This document shows positions 8,675 through 15,538 of a stretch of 37,375 nt of DNA, in pieces (positions within the stretch are counted from its first letter, which is position 1; every line of letters starts with the position of its first letter). A program made the position numbers and the translations under genes. Where the stretch lies: the NCBI RefSeq assembly GCF_000282895.1, contig NZ_ALBQ01000016.1, positions 1-37,375 on the forward strand. Reading direction: 5' to 3'. This stretch comes from Sphingomonas sp. ATCC 31555. Its GTDB lineage: Bacteria; Pseudomonadota; Alphaproteobacteria; Sphingomonadales; Sphingomonadaceae. Under the pieces are notes generated by a model. It was given only the letters and a program-made list of their open reading frames with translations. It ran no database searches and was not told the DNA's origin.

Positions 8675-8709
8675 GACCGGCGCGTCTGATTTGCTCAGGC
8701 GCGCCGGTC
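8675..8709 (+). terminator. Strong hairpin after the PEP-CTERM gene
   Basis: GACCGGCGCG (8675-8684) pairs with CGCGCCGGTC (8700-8709). The stem continues through a T-G wobble and CTGA/TCAG to a five-base loop, about 15 pairs in all. The tract after it (CTCGTCTT) is only moderately T-rich. It starts six bases after the stop codon and fits an independent transcription unit. Confidence 0.75.
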
Positions 8710-8861
8710 CTCGTCTTGCAAGCAGCCTGGACGTGCTGGCCTAGACACCTGGAAATACCTGCCGCAGTTACGTTCCCGGTGCGGGTCCACCCGTTTGTGC
8801 GATGCGGCAGACAGTGCTCGGCAGATTGAGCAAATGCGATCAATCTAAGTTATTGTTTCCT

Positions 8862-9065
8862 ATGCGACTCGAGGATGCCGAACTATTCGCCATGCAGATG
8901 CTGCACCTTCATGGCGACCATGCTCCAGGGGTGATCGTCGACAAGCTTGTCGCAGCAATCAAAGCGCATAATCTCGATGAAGCTCACTTCTGGGATCATG
9001 TCGGTGATGCCGTCGACCTTCTAAAGAGCGGAGGCTTTCAACAGCAGCCTCCCGCTGATGATTGA
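8862..9065 (+). CDS. Small acidic hypothetical protein of the cargo island
   Basis: The product is 67 residues from the ATG at 8862; an in-frame start at 8802 would add 20 poorly conserved-looking residues. The sequence contains EDAELFAMQMLHLHGDHAPG and a second helix pair (IKAHNLDEAHFWDHVGDAVD). It looks like a compact helical protein and resembles short hypothetical proteins common in sphingomonads. No clear ribosome site precedes either start. It is on the same strand as the PEP-CTERM gene but lies beyond that gene's terminator. Function unknown. Confidence 0.55.
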   Translation: MRLEDAELFAMQMLHLHGDHAPGVIVDKLVAAIKAHNLDEAHFWDHVGDAVDLLKSGGFQQQPPADD

Positions 9066-9188
9066 CGACATTGTTCTCGAATTGGTCAACGTAGGTTGTA
9101 GGCAGCCTTCGGACTTCGCGAGAAGCGTCTGCTTCCCTGCGTTGGTTGGAGCGGCGACCTGGGTCAAAAGCCCTGCCGACCTGCTACC

Positions 9189-9779
9189 TTAAGCCGCTAT
9201 AGCGGCGGTCCCGGTTGGGGTGTTCCCATTCTGTATCGCATCTTCGACCAGAAGAAAAGAGGCAACGCGCACGCGAAAGGAGCCGCCGAAAGCAACGAGA
9301 GCGAAGCGCCCGTTGCCCTCCTCCACAATACCGTTCATGCCGGCGAACGGCCCGTCCGGCACCTTCACCATCGCTCCGGGCTCGAACTCCTTCTTGGTCG
9401 TGCGAAGCCGCGCCTTGAGCTTCCGCTCTTCCGCCAGCCGGACGCTCACCACATCGGCGTCAGCGATGAACGGAAAGCGGCCGGCATGTCGGAAGACTGA
9501 GAAGGGCGGATGGCCCGACACCGGCGAGGCGCAGATGCCCAGCAACTCGCCGAGGTGACGCGCACGAACGAATACGAACGTCGGCATGATCGGGATCTCG
9601 CGAGAGAAGGTCTTATGGCTGCGCGGGACACGCTGCTTGATGACATCGATCGGGGTCCAAGCTTCAATGCCAATCTGCTCGAGCGAGCGGACGACCGAGA
9701 TCGTACGGCCGGGGCTCGTACGCACGATGCACCATTTCGTCTCGATCATCTGCGCCTCTTCCATCTTGCCCCGCCACAT
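9189..9779 (-). CDS. NusG-family transcription elongation/antitermination protein
   Basis: The product is 196 residues from the ATG at 9779, which has GGGAGG nine bases upstream; ATG 9749 (MIETKWCIVRT) is an alternative. The NGN domain covers about residues 12-115 (KWCIVRTSPGRTISVVRSLE, GIEAWTPIDV, PTFVFVRARH). The C-terminal KOW domain has the signature KVPDGPFAGMNGIVEEGNGR. Housekeeping NusG sits beside secE and ribosomal genes; this one is in a prophage, so it is a specialised paralogue (RfaH-like class). It is the last early gene before the packaging/head operon on the same strand, the place where lambda keeps Q. Confidence 0.85.
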   Translation of the reverse strand: MWRGKMEEAQMIETKWCIVRTSPGRTISVVRSLEQIGIEAWTPIDVIKQRVPRSHKTFSREIPIMPTFVFVRARHLGELLGICASPVSGHPPFSVFRHAGRFPFIADADVVSVRLAEERKLKARLRTTKKEFEPGAMVKVPDGPFAGMNGIVEEGNGRFALVAFGGSFRVRVASFLLVEDAIQNGNTPTGTAAIAA

Positions 9780-9818
9780 ACTCTCAACCCTCCCAGGAAT
9801 CACGCTTTGTTCTCGTTC

Positions 9819-10454
9819 TCACGCCGCACGCTGCTCCGGCGCTTCAGCCGCGCGCTCTTCCGCCGTGATGCGGTCGAGCTGCTCCTGAGGGATGTGACCA
9901 AGCCGGAGACCCATGCGCCGGATCTCCGTGCTCATCCGACGGACCTGCTCGTCGGTGACGGGCCCGCAAGTTTCCTCCGCGGCTTCACGCTTGCCGTTGC
10001 GGAGAATGTACCTGGCAACGTTGATCGCATGCTGCTCCGGGCTGACATAGGCCTTCAACCGCTCCTCGATCTGGCGCACCGTCGGGAACCAATCGAGCTC
10101 CTTCAGGCATCGTCGGCAGGCATAGGCAAGCGCCGCCGCGTCGCAGCCACCGAGTGCGGAAACGTAGGCATTCAGCTTGAGCCGCCCGGCGACCTCGCTC
10201 GTGGATTGGGCGGGCATCGAAGCAGCTAGTGTCCCGATCGACTGGCGGATGGTTCGCTCGTCGGCCGGCTTGCTCGGCGCGACAGCCTTCGCGATTGGTT
10301 CAATCACGGCGATGTCGCTGGCGCTGAAGGTCGCGCCGTCTTCAGTGGCGCGCGCCAAAACGCTCCTGGCGCTCGGCGTCAATGACGGCATCGAGCAGGC
10401 CGTTGCTGCCGTTGCGATCCCGGTTGCGGCGGTGGTTTGCTGGTCGGTGCCCAT
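9819..10454 (-). CDS. Phage replication-region protein, possible helicase-loader type
   Basis: The product is up to 211 residues. A low-complexity Ala/Thr-rich start precedes a helical core with RLKLNAYVSALGGCDAAALA and CRRCLKELDWFPTVRQIEER. The second part resembles a segment seen in phage proteins that follow the replication initiator (lambda P position), but homology is not certain. It overlaps the preceding gene by 113 bp in another frame, which is long. A start at 10391 (MPSLTPSARS) would shorten the overlap to 50 bp. The C-terminus is Glu/Ala/Arg-rich and helical. Confidence 0.6.
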   Translation of the reverse strand: MGTDQQTTAATGIATAATACSMPSLTPSARSVLARATEDGATFSASDIAVIEPIAKAVAPSKPADERTIRQSIGTLAASMPAQSTSEVAGRLKLNAYVSALGGCDAAALAYACRRCLKELDWFPTVRQIEERLKAYVSPEQHAINVARYILRNGKREAAEETCGPVTDEQVRRMSTEIRRMGLRLGHIPQEQLDRITAEERAAEAPEQRAA

Positions 10455-10995
10455 TGCTCTGGTCCTCGTACTCGGATGGATCGACGATCGTGCCCCAGCC
10501 CTTCTCGGCTGCTTTCTCGACGAGCCGGCCGGGCGGCCACTCGGCGGTGGCGAACTGCGCCAGCAGCTTCAGCTGGCCGCGGTAGGCTGTGTCGGTGTCG
10601 GTCAGCCGTTTCTTGCGGCGATTGGCGCGGAAATCCCGCCAGTGCTCGGGGTCAACGCCAGCCGGGCAGGCCCAAGCTCGGGCCGTCGCAGGCGCATCGG
10701 GCGCGGGCCCCTCGTGTGTGTGCGGGGTGGGGGTTAATTTTTGGGGGTCTGGGGGGCTTTTATTGGGGGAGGGGTCAGCGTCACTATGCGTCACTTGTGC
10801 GTCACTGGCGTCACATGTGACGCTTGGTGACGCTTCGTGACGCTCCCGATAGCGGCGCATGCGCAGCGCGCCCTTGGTCGGCTGGGTCGCCGCTTGCGCC
10901 TGGGCCTGTGCCGTGGCGAGCGCCATCGCCACCTCACCGACCAGGTCGGCGGGCGTGCCGGCGGCGATCAGCCGGGCGAGCAGGTCTGCACTCAT
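10342..10995 (-). CDS. Phage replication initiator-like protein (lambda O position)
   Basis: The product is 217 residues. The N-terminal helical part (LIAAGTPADLVGEVAMALA) is followed by GALRMRRYRERH, a short motif common in phage replication proteins. A disordered Ser/Asp/Pro/Thr-rich linker (about residues 55-105) is encoded by an iteron-like repeat array. The C-terminal part has GVDPEHWRDFRANRRKKRL and QLKLLAQFATAEWPPGRLVE. As in lambda O, candidate origin repeats lie inside the gene. The start overlaps the RusA-like gene by 4 bp. The initiator role is inferred from this layout. Confidence 0.6.
   Translation of the reverse strand: MSADLLARLIAAGTPADLVGEVAMALATAQAQAQAATQPTKGALRMRRYRERHEASPSVTCDASDAQVTHSDADPSPNKSPPDPQKLTPTPHTHEGPAPDAPATARAWACPAGVDPEHWRDFRANRRKKRLTDTDTAYRGQLKLLAQFATAEWPPGRLVEKAAEKGWGTIVDPSEYEDQSNGHRPANHRRNRDRNGSNGLLDAVIDAERQERFGARH
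10778..10843. repeat. Iteron-like array: four GCGTCAC and three inverted GTGACGC
   Basis: GCGTCAC starts at 10778, 10788, 10799 and 10808. Its reverse complement GTGACGC starts at 10817, 10827 and 10837. Steps are 10, 11, 9, 9, 10 and 10 bp, close to one helical turn each, with the orientation flipping in the middle. Next to it (about 10727-10774) is a strand-biased tract of G-runs broken by TTAATTTTT and TTTTATT, which could be an unwinding element. The array lies inside the linker codons of the initiator-like gene. A phage replication origin is the best reading. Confidence 0.65.
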
Positions 10996-11345
10996 TGGGC
11001 GATCTCGATCGAGACGAGCACGCGCCCGCCCTTCACCGGATCGGCCATGATCGGTCGCTGCAGGCGGAACAGCTTATCGTCGACGCCGAGCGCGGTCGCT
11101 ATGCCGTCGAGGTACGCCTTGAGGCTGGCGATCGCATTGTCCTCATCGGGCGCCGTGCGCGTCTTCGGGTGGAAGGTAAGCGTGACCGCGAGCGGCGTGT
11201 CCTTGGGAAAGCGCGGGCGGCCGGCCGCGATCACGGCCTCGCCGCCGATGCGCCTGGCCTTCTTCTTTGCCGCGTGAAGGGCCATGTGGTGCCCGCGCCC
11301 GTTGGGGCTGAGGATGCGGGGCGGCCAGGGTAGCTCTGCGATCAT
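10992..11345 (-). CDS. RusA-family Holliday junction resolvase-like protein
   Basis: The product is 117 residues from the ATG at 11345. The pattern fits RusA: N-terminal LPWPPRILSPNGRGHH, a strand with PLAVTLTFHPKTR, then the acidic metal-binding core APDEDNAIASLKAYLDGIAT with the spaced Asp residues, and VDDKLFRLQRPIMAD near the end. RusA proteins cut four-way junctions and are common in phage replication blocks. The gene overlaps the initiator-like gene by 4 bp (ATGA). Confidence 0.82.
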   Translation of the reverse strand: MIAELPWPPRILSPNGRGHHMALHAAKKKARRIGGEAVIAAGRPRFPKDTPLAVTLTFHPKTRTAPDEDNAIASLKAYLDGIATALGVDDKLFRLQRPIMADPVKGGRVLVSIEIAQ

Positions 11346-11410
11346 CAATCTGGATACTCGTGCGCGTGGAGGCGGTGCACCGCCGAGCGAACCCGGCGGC
11401 GCTGTCGTGC

Positions 11411-12343
11411 TCAGGCTTCTGGCTTCCCAACCAGGACGGGCAGCTCCGTCTCGGCCCGGACGCGCTCCAGCGATTCACTGAAGGCATGGTCGAAGGTGCG
11501 GTCGGTGCGCCACAGCTCGAACCAGAAGGTCAGGCGCCCCTGATAGGCGCGGTACCGGAGCCGGGCGGCGAGCCGGTACAGCGGCCCGTTGCGGAACACC
11601 GGAATGGCGATCAGGAACAGTGACGGCACCTTGAGGGGCGCGCCATTCTCGTCGGTATGCCGCGCCTGGAAGCGCACGACGCCCTCCCCGCTCGACAGGT
11701 TCACAGCCTCCTGCACGATCGCCTCGTCGTTCACCTGCAGGCCGCGGGCGAGCTCCATCAGCTTGTTCGGCGTCGCGATCGTGTCCGGGCCGCCGAGCGT
11801 GTCGACCAGCCGCTGGAGATCTTCCGGCAGCGTGTCCTCACCGGGCACGAGGTACAGCACGTCGATGATGCGGTTCTCGAGGAAGGCCGCGAACTCGGCC
11901 ATCGTCATCTTCTCGTCGTTCGCCTCGGCCCAAGCCTGCCACTCGTCGGAGAGCGGGAACGCGAAGGTCGAGCGGTGCTTGCCGAAGCGGGGATCGCCGG
12001 CCGCGCCAATGCGGTGATAGTCAAGGACCGCGGTTAGCGACGGGTTCTTGCGATCATCGTTCGCGAAGATGATCGAGTCGTCGTCCTTGAACCGGTTGAC
12101 GTGCTCGATCAGGCTATCGAGCGACAGCATGGTTGCGGTGCCATGCCGGAAGCGCGGCGCGTTGCGATAGGGCTCGAAGATCTTCGGGTCGATCGGCTCG
12201 ATGCTGTTGCCGGACCGGACGGCCAGGGCGCAGACGCCGGTCGCCGGATCTACCAACGTGATGTCCTCGGCCTGGACATAGTCCTCGACCAAGCTCCGGA
12301 CCTGCTGGACGAGCTCGCCGCCCGAGGTGGTGGGGTAAACCAT
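11411..12343 (-). CDS. DUF2303 (YfdQ-like) phage protein
   Basis: The protein has 310 residues and matches the DUF2303 pattern: early LVDPATGVCALAVRSGNSIE, TATMLSLDSLIEHVNRFKDD with FANDD, the VLDYHRIGAAGDPRFGKHRS core, then SDEWQAWAEANDEKMTMAEF. The C-terminal half has PSLFLIAIPVFRNGPLYRLA. The family is common in phage early operons but has no firm biochemical role. The start has GAGAGG eight bases upstream. The gene before it (12365-12778) is a frequent partner type in such operons. Confidence 0.85.
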   Translation of the reverse strand: MVYPTTSGGELVQQVRSLVEDYVQAEDITLVDPATGVCALAVRSGNSIEPIDPKIFEPYRNAPRFRHGTATMLSLDSLIEHVNRFKDDDSIIFANDDRKNPSLTAVLDYHRIGAAGDPRFGKHRSTFAFPLSDEWQAWAEANDEKMTMAEFAAFLENRIIDVLYLVPGEDTLPEDLQRLVDTLGGPDTIATPNKLMELARGLQVNDEAIVQEAVNLSSGEGVVRFQARHTDENGAPLKVPSLFLIAIPVFRNGPLYRLAARLRYRAYQGRLTFWFELWRTDRTFDHAFSESLERVRAETELPVLVGKPEA

Positions 12344-12364
12344 TGGTGTTTCCTCTCTGAGAGA

Positions 12365-12778
12365 TCAGGCGTCGCGGAAGCCGCCGGCGCCGCCGACTTC
12401 GCGGACGCCGAACAGGTGGCCCTGCGCGGGATTGCTGGGGGTGAAGCGCATGTCCTCAGTGGTCCACATGACCGACTTCGGGCGCTTGGCGACCGGCAGG
12501 TCGACCTTGTGCTTCGCGGCGATGCTGAACACGCGCCCTTCGAGGGCGAAATCGAAGGTCAGCGTCAGCTTGCCCTTCGACTTGCCGCCGCTATCGATGG
12601 CGGCGTTCGCCATCTCTCCGGCGAGGCTCTTCATCACCTCGGTCAACTCGACGTCGAACTGGCCATCTTCGAGGAAGCGGACGAAGTCCCCGAAGGTATT
12701 GGCGGCGGGCGGCATGCGCCCCCCGTCGGCGGGCGGGATCGGCGGGAGTGCCGTTCCTCGGTCAGGCATGGTGGTCAC
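12365..12778 (-). CDS. Hypothetical phage early protein paired with DUF2303
   Basis: The product is 137 residues. The start is GTG at 12778, chosen because AAGGAG lies six bases upstream. The N-terminus is Pro/Ala-rich. The core has FGDFVRFLEDGQFDVELTEV and GKLTLTFDFALEGRVFSIAA, and the end is Gly-rich. I do not recognise a named family. Its tight placement next to DUF2303 suggests the two act together. Confidence 0.7.
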   Translation of the reverse strand: MTTMPDRGTALPPIPPADGGRMPPAANTFGDFVRFLEDGQFDVELTEVMKSLAGEMANAAIDSGGKSKGKLTLTFDFALEGRVFSIAAKHKVDLPVAKRPKSVMWTTEDMRFTPSNPAQGHLFGVREVGGAGGFRDA

Positions 12779-12977
12779 GGTGGTCTCCTTTCACGAGCTT
12801 GAGAGCTTGGACGCGGTTACGGAACTTGGTGGCCTCGCCTTTGCGGGCGGCCGCCTGGCGGGCGTCGCGTGCGCGGCGGCGGTCGGCGAGCGCGCGGTCG
12901 AGATCGCGGGACAGCCTGGCGCGCCGCAGCCATCCCGAGAGGCGGCGCGCAGCTTCGGTGATTGCGGCGCGGGACAT
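12762..12977 (-). CDS. Small basic hypothetical phage protein
   Basis: The product is 71 residues, strongly Arg/Ala-rich and helical (RRLSGWLRRARLSRDLDRAL). It has GGGAGG seven bases before the ATG. It overlaps the next gene by 17 bp and its start overlaps the previous stop (TGATG). The coupling on both sides supports a real gene. Function unknown; nucleic-acid binding is possible from charge alone. Confidence 0.6.
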   Translation of the reverse strand: MSRAAITEAARRLSGWLRRARLSRDLDRALADRRRARDARQAAARKGEATKFRNRVQALKLVKGDHRDHHA

Positions 12978-13513
12978 CAGTATGCCTCCCGCTGCCGGCG
13001 CTCATGGCGGAGCTGCCCTTGCAGGATGTGACTCGCGACGACCCGCTTGCCGTGCTCGGCGGTGCCAGGAATCTCGGCCTCTATGATCCGTCGCGCCTCG
13101 GCCGCGCTCAGCCGCTGACTGGCGCACAACTGGCGGTACTGGTCTCGCAGCTCGGCCGGGCACCAGCCGAGCGTGCGCTCGGTGCGGGCCGCGCCGGCCT
13201 TGCGTTTAGCCTCCGGGCTGTTGGAGCGCGCGAGAACGTCCGGGCGGGCGAGCACCTCGCGTGCCTGGCGCAGACCGTGCTGGCGGCGCATCTCGCGATG
13301 CTCGTCAGGGATGTTGCGATTGTACTCGGCGAAGCGGGCGGCGTGGCGCTCGCGTACTCCAGGCTGAGCATAGTAGCGTTCGATCGCCGCCAATCGCTTT
13401 GCGGTCAGCTCTGGCGAGGCGTTGAGGTGCCGGGCAGAGCAGGACTTGCAGCGGCCGGTCTTCGATTGGCGCGAGATCGGCGCCGAGCAGTCGCGGCAGA
13501 TCATCTCAGCCAT
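12977..13513 (-). CDS. Zinc-ribbon phage protein
   Basis: The product is 178 residues from the ATG at 13513, preceded by GAGG; longer in-frame starts cover another gene. The N-terminus is a zinc ribbon: ICRDCSAPISRQ followed by GRCKSCSARH (two Cys-x2-Cys pairs). The rest is Arg-rich and helical, with motifs such as LRDQYRQLCASQRLSAAEAR that look like part of a DNA-binding unit. It lies in the leftward early operon. No named family recognised. Confidence 0.7.
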   Translation of the reverse strand: MAEMICRDCSAPISRQSKTGRCKSCSARHLNASPELTAKRLAAIERYYAQPGVRERHAARFAEYNRNIPDEHREMRRQHGLRQAREVLARPDVLARSNSPEAKRKAGAARTERTLGWCPAELRDQYRQLCASQRLSAAEARRIIEAEIPGTAEHGKRVVASHILQGQLRHERRQREAY

Positions 13514-13772
13514 TCGACACCTCGGCGGCACCGACGCGAGCAGCCATCGGAATGAACATGAACCCGTCGATTTCGTGGCGCACGGCGGAGACGCGCTCGT
13601 CTTCCAGGCGCCAGACGCCACCAACGCAGCGCGGCGCGCCGCAGTCGGGCCAGGCCTCGGCAACGGTGCGGTGGGAAAGGAACGGGTACCGCTCCTCTGC
13701 ACCGGCTTCAGCGCGCAAAGATGCGCTCGCGGAAGCTGCCTGCGCAGCCGCCGCGCCTTTGGTGGCGATCAT
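13506..13772 (-). CDS. Small hypothetical phage protein
   Basis: The product is 88 residues with an AAGGAG site six bases before the ATG at 13772. After an Ala/Ser-rich start it has SHRTVAEAWPDCGAPRCVGG and VWRLEDERVSAVRHEIDGFM. Its stop overlaps the zinc-ribbon gene start by eight bases. No family recognised. Confidence 0.65.
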   Translation of the reverse strand: MIATKGAAAAQAASASASLRAEAGAEERYPFLSHRTVAEAWPDCGAPRCVGGVWRLEDERVSAVRHEIDGFMFIPMAARVGAAEVSNG

Positions 13773-13814
13773 GGTGCACTCCTTCAGCCGGCCCCGCCGG
13801 CGCGTGATCCTCGG

Positions 13815-14282
13815 TTAGGAAACCAGCCGCGGGCGGAGCCGCTCGCGGATGCGGTCGATATGCTTGCCGGCGCTCTCGACGGCGGCCGCCATGGCAGCCA
13901 GCTCGCAATCGTCGACGATGTTGTCGTCTTCCAGCGCCTCAGACAGCTGGGCGAGCAGCGTCGCGAGCGCAGTGAACCCCGCGCGATCGCTACCCGCACC
14001 ACTGTCGATCTCGACCAGCTTCATGCCGACCAGCGCCAGCGTGGCGTTCGCGAAGCGCCCGTCCCAGGCGCGGCAGCCGCGGAGGAACGCAACAACGCCC
14101 ATCTCGCCCTCCGCCTTGCGGTAGCGCTCGGCGGTATCCTTGTGCTTGCCCAGCACCGCGCCAAGGTCCTCGTCGTTGGCGCCGTCCTGGCGACGGATGT
14201 CGTCCAGGCTATCGCCGAGGGTCTTCAGGAGCAAAGATGCCGGTACGGTCGTGAATCGACCGTGGATTTGCTGGCGGCTCAA
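13815..14282 (-). CDS. HTH-type phage regulator, possibly CII-like
   Basis: The product is 155 residues from a TTG start at 14282. This start is supported by AGGAG eight bases upstream and by a 4-bp overlap (TTGA) with the previous stop. The N-terminal part has LLKTLGDSLDDIRRQDGAND, then LGAVLGKHKDTAERYRKAEG, which fits a helix-turn-helix, followed by MGVVAFLRGCRAWDGRFANA. Its size class, place two genes after cro and HTH-plus-helical build recall lambda CII, but sequence homology is not shown. The C-terminal half is helical and may oligomerise. Confidence 0.65.
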   Translation of the reverse strand: MSRQQIHGRFTTVPASLLLKTLGDSLDDIRRQDGANDEDLGAVLGKHKDTAERYRKAEGEMGVVAFLRGCRAWDGRFANATLALVGMKLVEIDSGAGSDRAGFTALATLLAQLSEALEDDNIVDDCELAAMAAAVESAGKHIDRIRERLRPRLVS

Positions 14283-14536
14283 CGTGCAATCTCCTGAGCA
14301 TGAAGAAGGGGATCGACATCGGCGGAAACAGCGGGCGCGGGCCCCAGGGAGGGGGTAAGACCCGCGCCCGCTCCCGACGCGTACATTGCGCCAAGGGGGT
14401 CGATGTCGGCAGCGGCGAGGCCGCAATTCGGGAGCTGACAGCTCCGAGCTTCCGGGTGCCAGCCGCCCACGCCGCAGCGGGTGCAGGTGGCGGCGAGCCG
14501 GACGCGCGCGCCGCTGTCGTGGTCGAGGCTGATCAT
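14279..14536 (-). CDS. Small Cys-containing phage protein
   Basis: The product is 85 residues. A probable metal site lies near the N-terminus: TCTRCGVGGWHPEARSCQLP then NCG (Cys-x2-Cys and Cys-x4-Cys). The rest is Ala/Gly/Pro-rich. Its start overlaps the cro stop (ATGA) and its stop overlaps the TTG start of the next gene, so the three are translationally coupled. Function unknown. Confidence 0.65.
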   Translation of the reverse strand: MISLDHDSGARVRLAATCTRCGVGGWHPEARSCQLPNCGLAAADIDPLGAMYASGAGAGLTPSLGPAPAVSADVDPLLHAQEIAR

Positions 14537-14766
14537 GCCGCCTGGGCCTCCTCTCGGGGGTACAGGTCCGGCCGCAAGTCGTGCCGGGATCCGAAGCCCG
14601 CGCGCTCAGCCGGGAGCACGTATTCAGCGGGCAGCGGTCGACGGTTCTTCAGCCAGTACGAGACCAGCTGTTGCGAGGTGCCGATAGCGGCTGCGAACTT
14701 CGACTGGTTGTTGTCCGCTTGTAGGACCGCCGCTCGAAGCGCATCGTGGAGATCGTCGCTGGCCAT
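14533..14766 (-). CDS. Cro/YdaS-like HTH regulator, first gene of the leftward operon
   Basis: The product is 77 residues from the ATG at 14766 (MASDDLHDALRAAVLQADNN). The HTH is SKFAAAIGTSQQLVSYWLKN followed by RRPLPAEYVLPAERA, the pattern of YdaS/Cro-type DNA-binding proteins. GAGG is close to the start. A longer frame from 14916 would run through the operators and is unlikely. It diverges from the S24 repressor and is expected to act on the shared operators. Confidence 0.85.
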   Translation of the reverse strand: MASDDLHDALRAAVLQADNNQSKFAAAIGTSQQLVSYWLKNRRPLPAEYVLPAERAGFGSRHDLRPDLYPREEAQAA

Positions 14767-14777
14767 ATCCTCATTCT

Positions 14778-14817
14778 CTACAGAAATGTTGTAGGCCATG
14801 CAACAGCACTTTTGTAG
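14778..14817. promoter_or_regulatory. Operator pair 1 (CTACA-N7-TGTAG type) between cro and cI
   Basis: Site A is CTACAGAAATGTTGTAG at 14778-14794, with perfect 5-bp arms. Site B is CAACAGCACTTTTGTAG at 14801-14817, with one arm mismatch. The start-to-start distance is 23 bp, about two helical turns. A further AT-rich palindrome (ACAAAAATTTTTGT, 14828-14841) lies nearer the cI start and may be a third, different element. The same 17-bp pattern recurs after the HIRAN gene. Confidence 0.8.
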
Positions 14818-14854
14818 CACCGGAGCGACAAAAATTTTTGTAAGCGCTTCGGTT

Positions 14855-15538
14855 ATGACGACCTTCCCCAAAGATCCCGCCGACGCCGCGCGCTGGATGC
14901 GCGCTGAGCGCAACAAGCGCGGGTGGTCGACGATCGCCCTCGCTAATTATGCCCGTGCGATCGCAGAGCGGGAGGGCAGCTCTCAGAAGCTCACCCAGCA
15001 ATCAGTTTCTGGTTTCGAGCAGGGCGCGGCCAAGCGCATGCCGGAGTGGTTCCGATACGTCACCATGGCGTTTGAGGAAGGCGCTCCACCGGCTCACCAG
15101 GAGACCTCGCGCCGAGACGAGCTTATCTATATCCGGCAGGTCGATATCCGGTACGCCATGGGCGACGGCGCCTCGATCGACGACTACCCCTCTGCGACCC
15201 TGATCCCGTTCAACCTCGGATTCGTGAAGCAGCTTACACGCGCGCCGGTCGAGAAGCTCTTCCTTGCCTCTGGCATCGGCAACAGCATGGAGCCGACCCT
15301 GCTGAAAGACGACCTCGTGTTGGTCGATACAACCGAAACGCGATCGTCGTTCGGAGATCTGATCTGGGCATTCGAGTACGCGGGCGCCGGCTACATCAAG
15401 CGGCTCGCCCGCGTCATCCACGAGGGCAAGGAGATGATCGAAATCATCTCCGATAATCCGAGCATCCCCTCTCGGTTGGCCGATCCAGAGTTCATCCATA
15501 TCGTCGGCAAGGTGATCTGGATCGCGCGGAGCATGTGA
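14855..15538 (+). CDS. CI-like repressor with S24 (LexA-type) peptidase domain
   Basis: The product is 227 residues from the ATG at 14855; no ribosome site precedes it, so a leaderless message is possible. The N-terminal DNA-binding part covers about residues 10-75 (WMRAERNKRGWSTIALANYA, LTQQSVSGFEQGAAKRM). The C-terminal S24 fold has the nucleophile Ser144 in GIGNSMEPTL and Lys182 in GYIKRLARV. A clear Ala-Gly cleavage site in the linker is not obvious (YAMGDGASID is the nearest), so RecA-driven self-cleavage is uncertain. It should hold the prophage silent by binding both operator pairs. Confidence 0.92.
   Translation: MTTFPKDPADAARWMRAERNKRGWSTIALANYARAIAEREGSSQKLTQQSVSGFEQGAAKRMPEWFRYVTMAFEEGAPPAHQETSRRDELIYIRQVDIRYAMGDGASIDDYPSATLIPFNLGFVKQLTRAPVEKLFLASGIGNSMEPTLLKDDLVLVDTTETRSSFGDLIWAFEYAGAGYIKRLARVIHEGKEMIEIISDNPSIPSRLADPEFIHIVGKVIWIARSM

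Noticed and set aside
14799..14916. Longer start for the Cro-like gene
   Set aside because: It would place operators and the divergent cI start inside the coding region; ATG 14766 fits the family length and has GAGG nearby.
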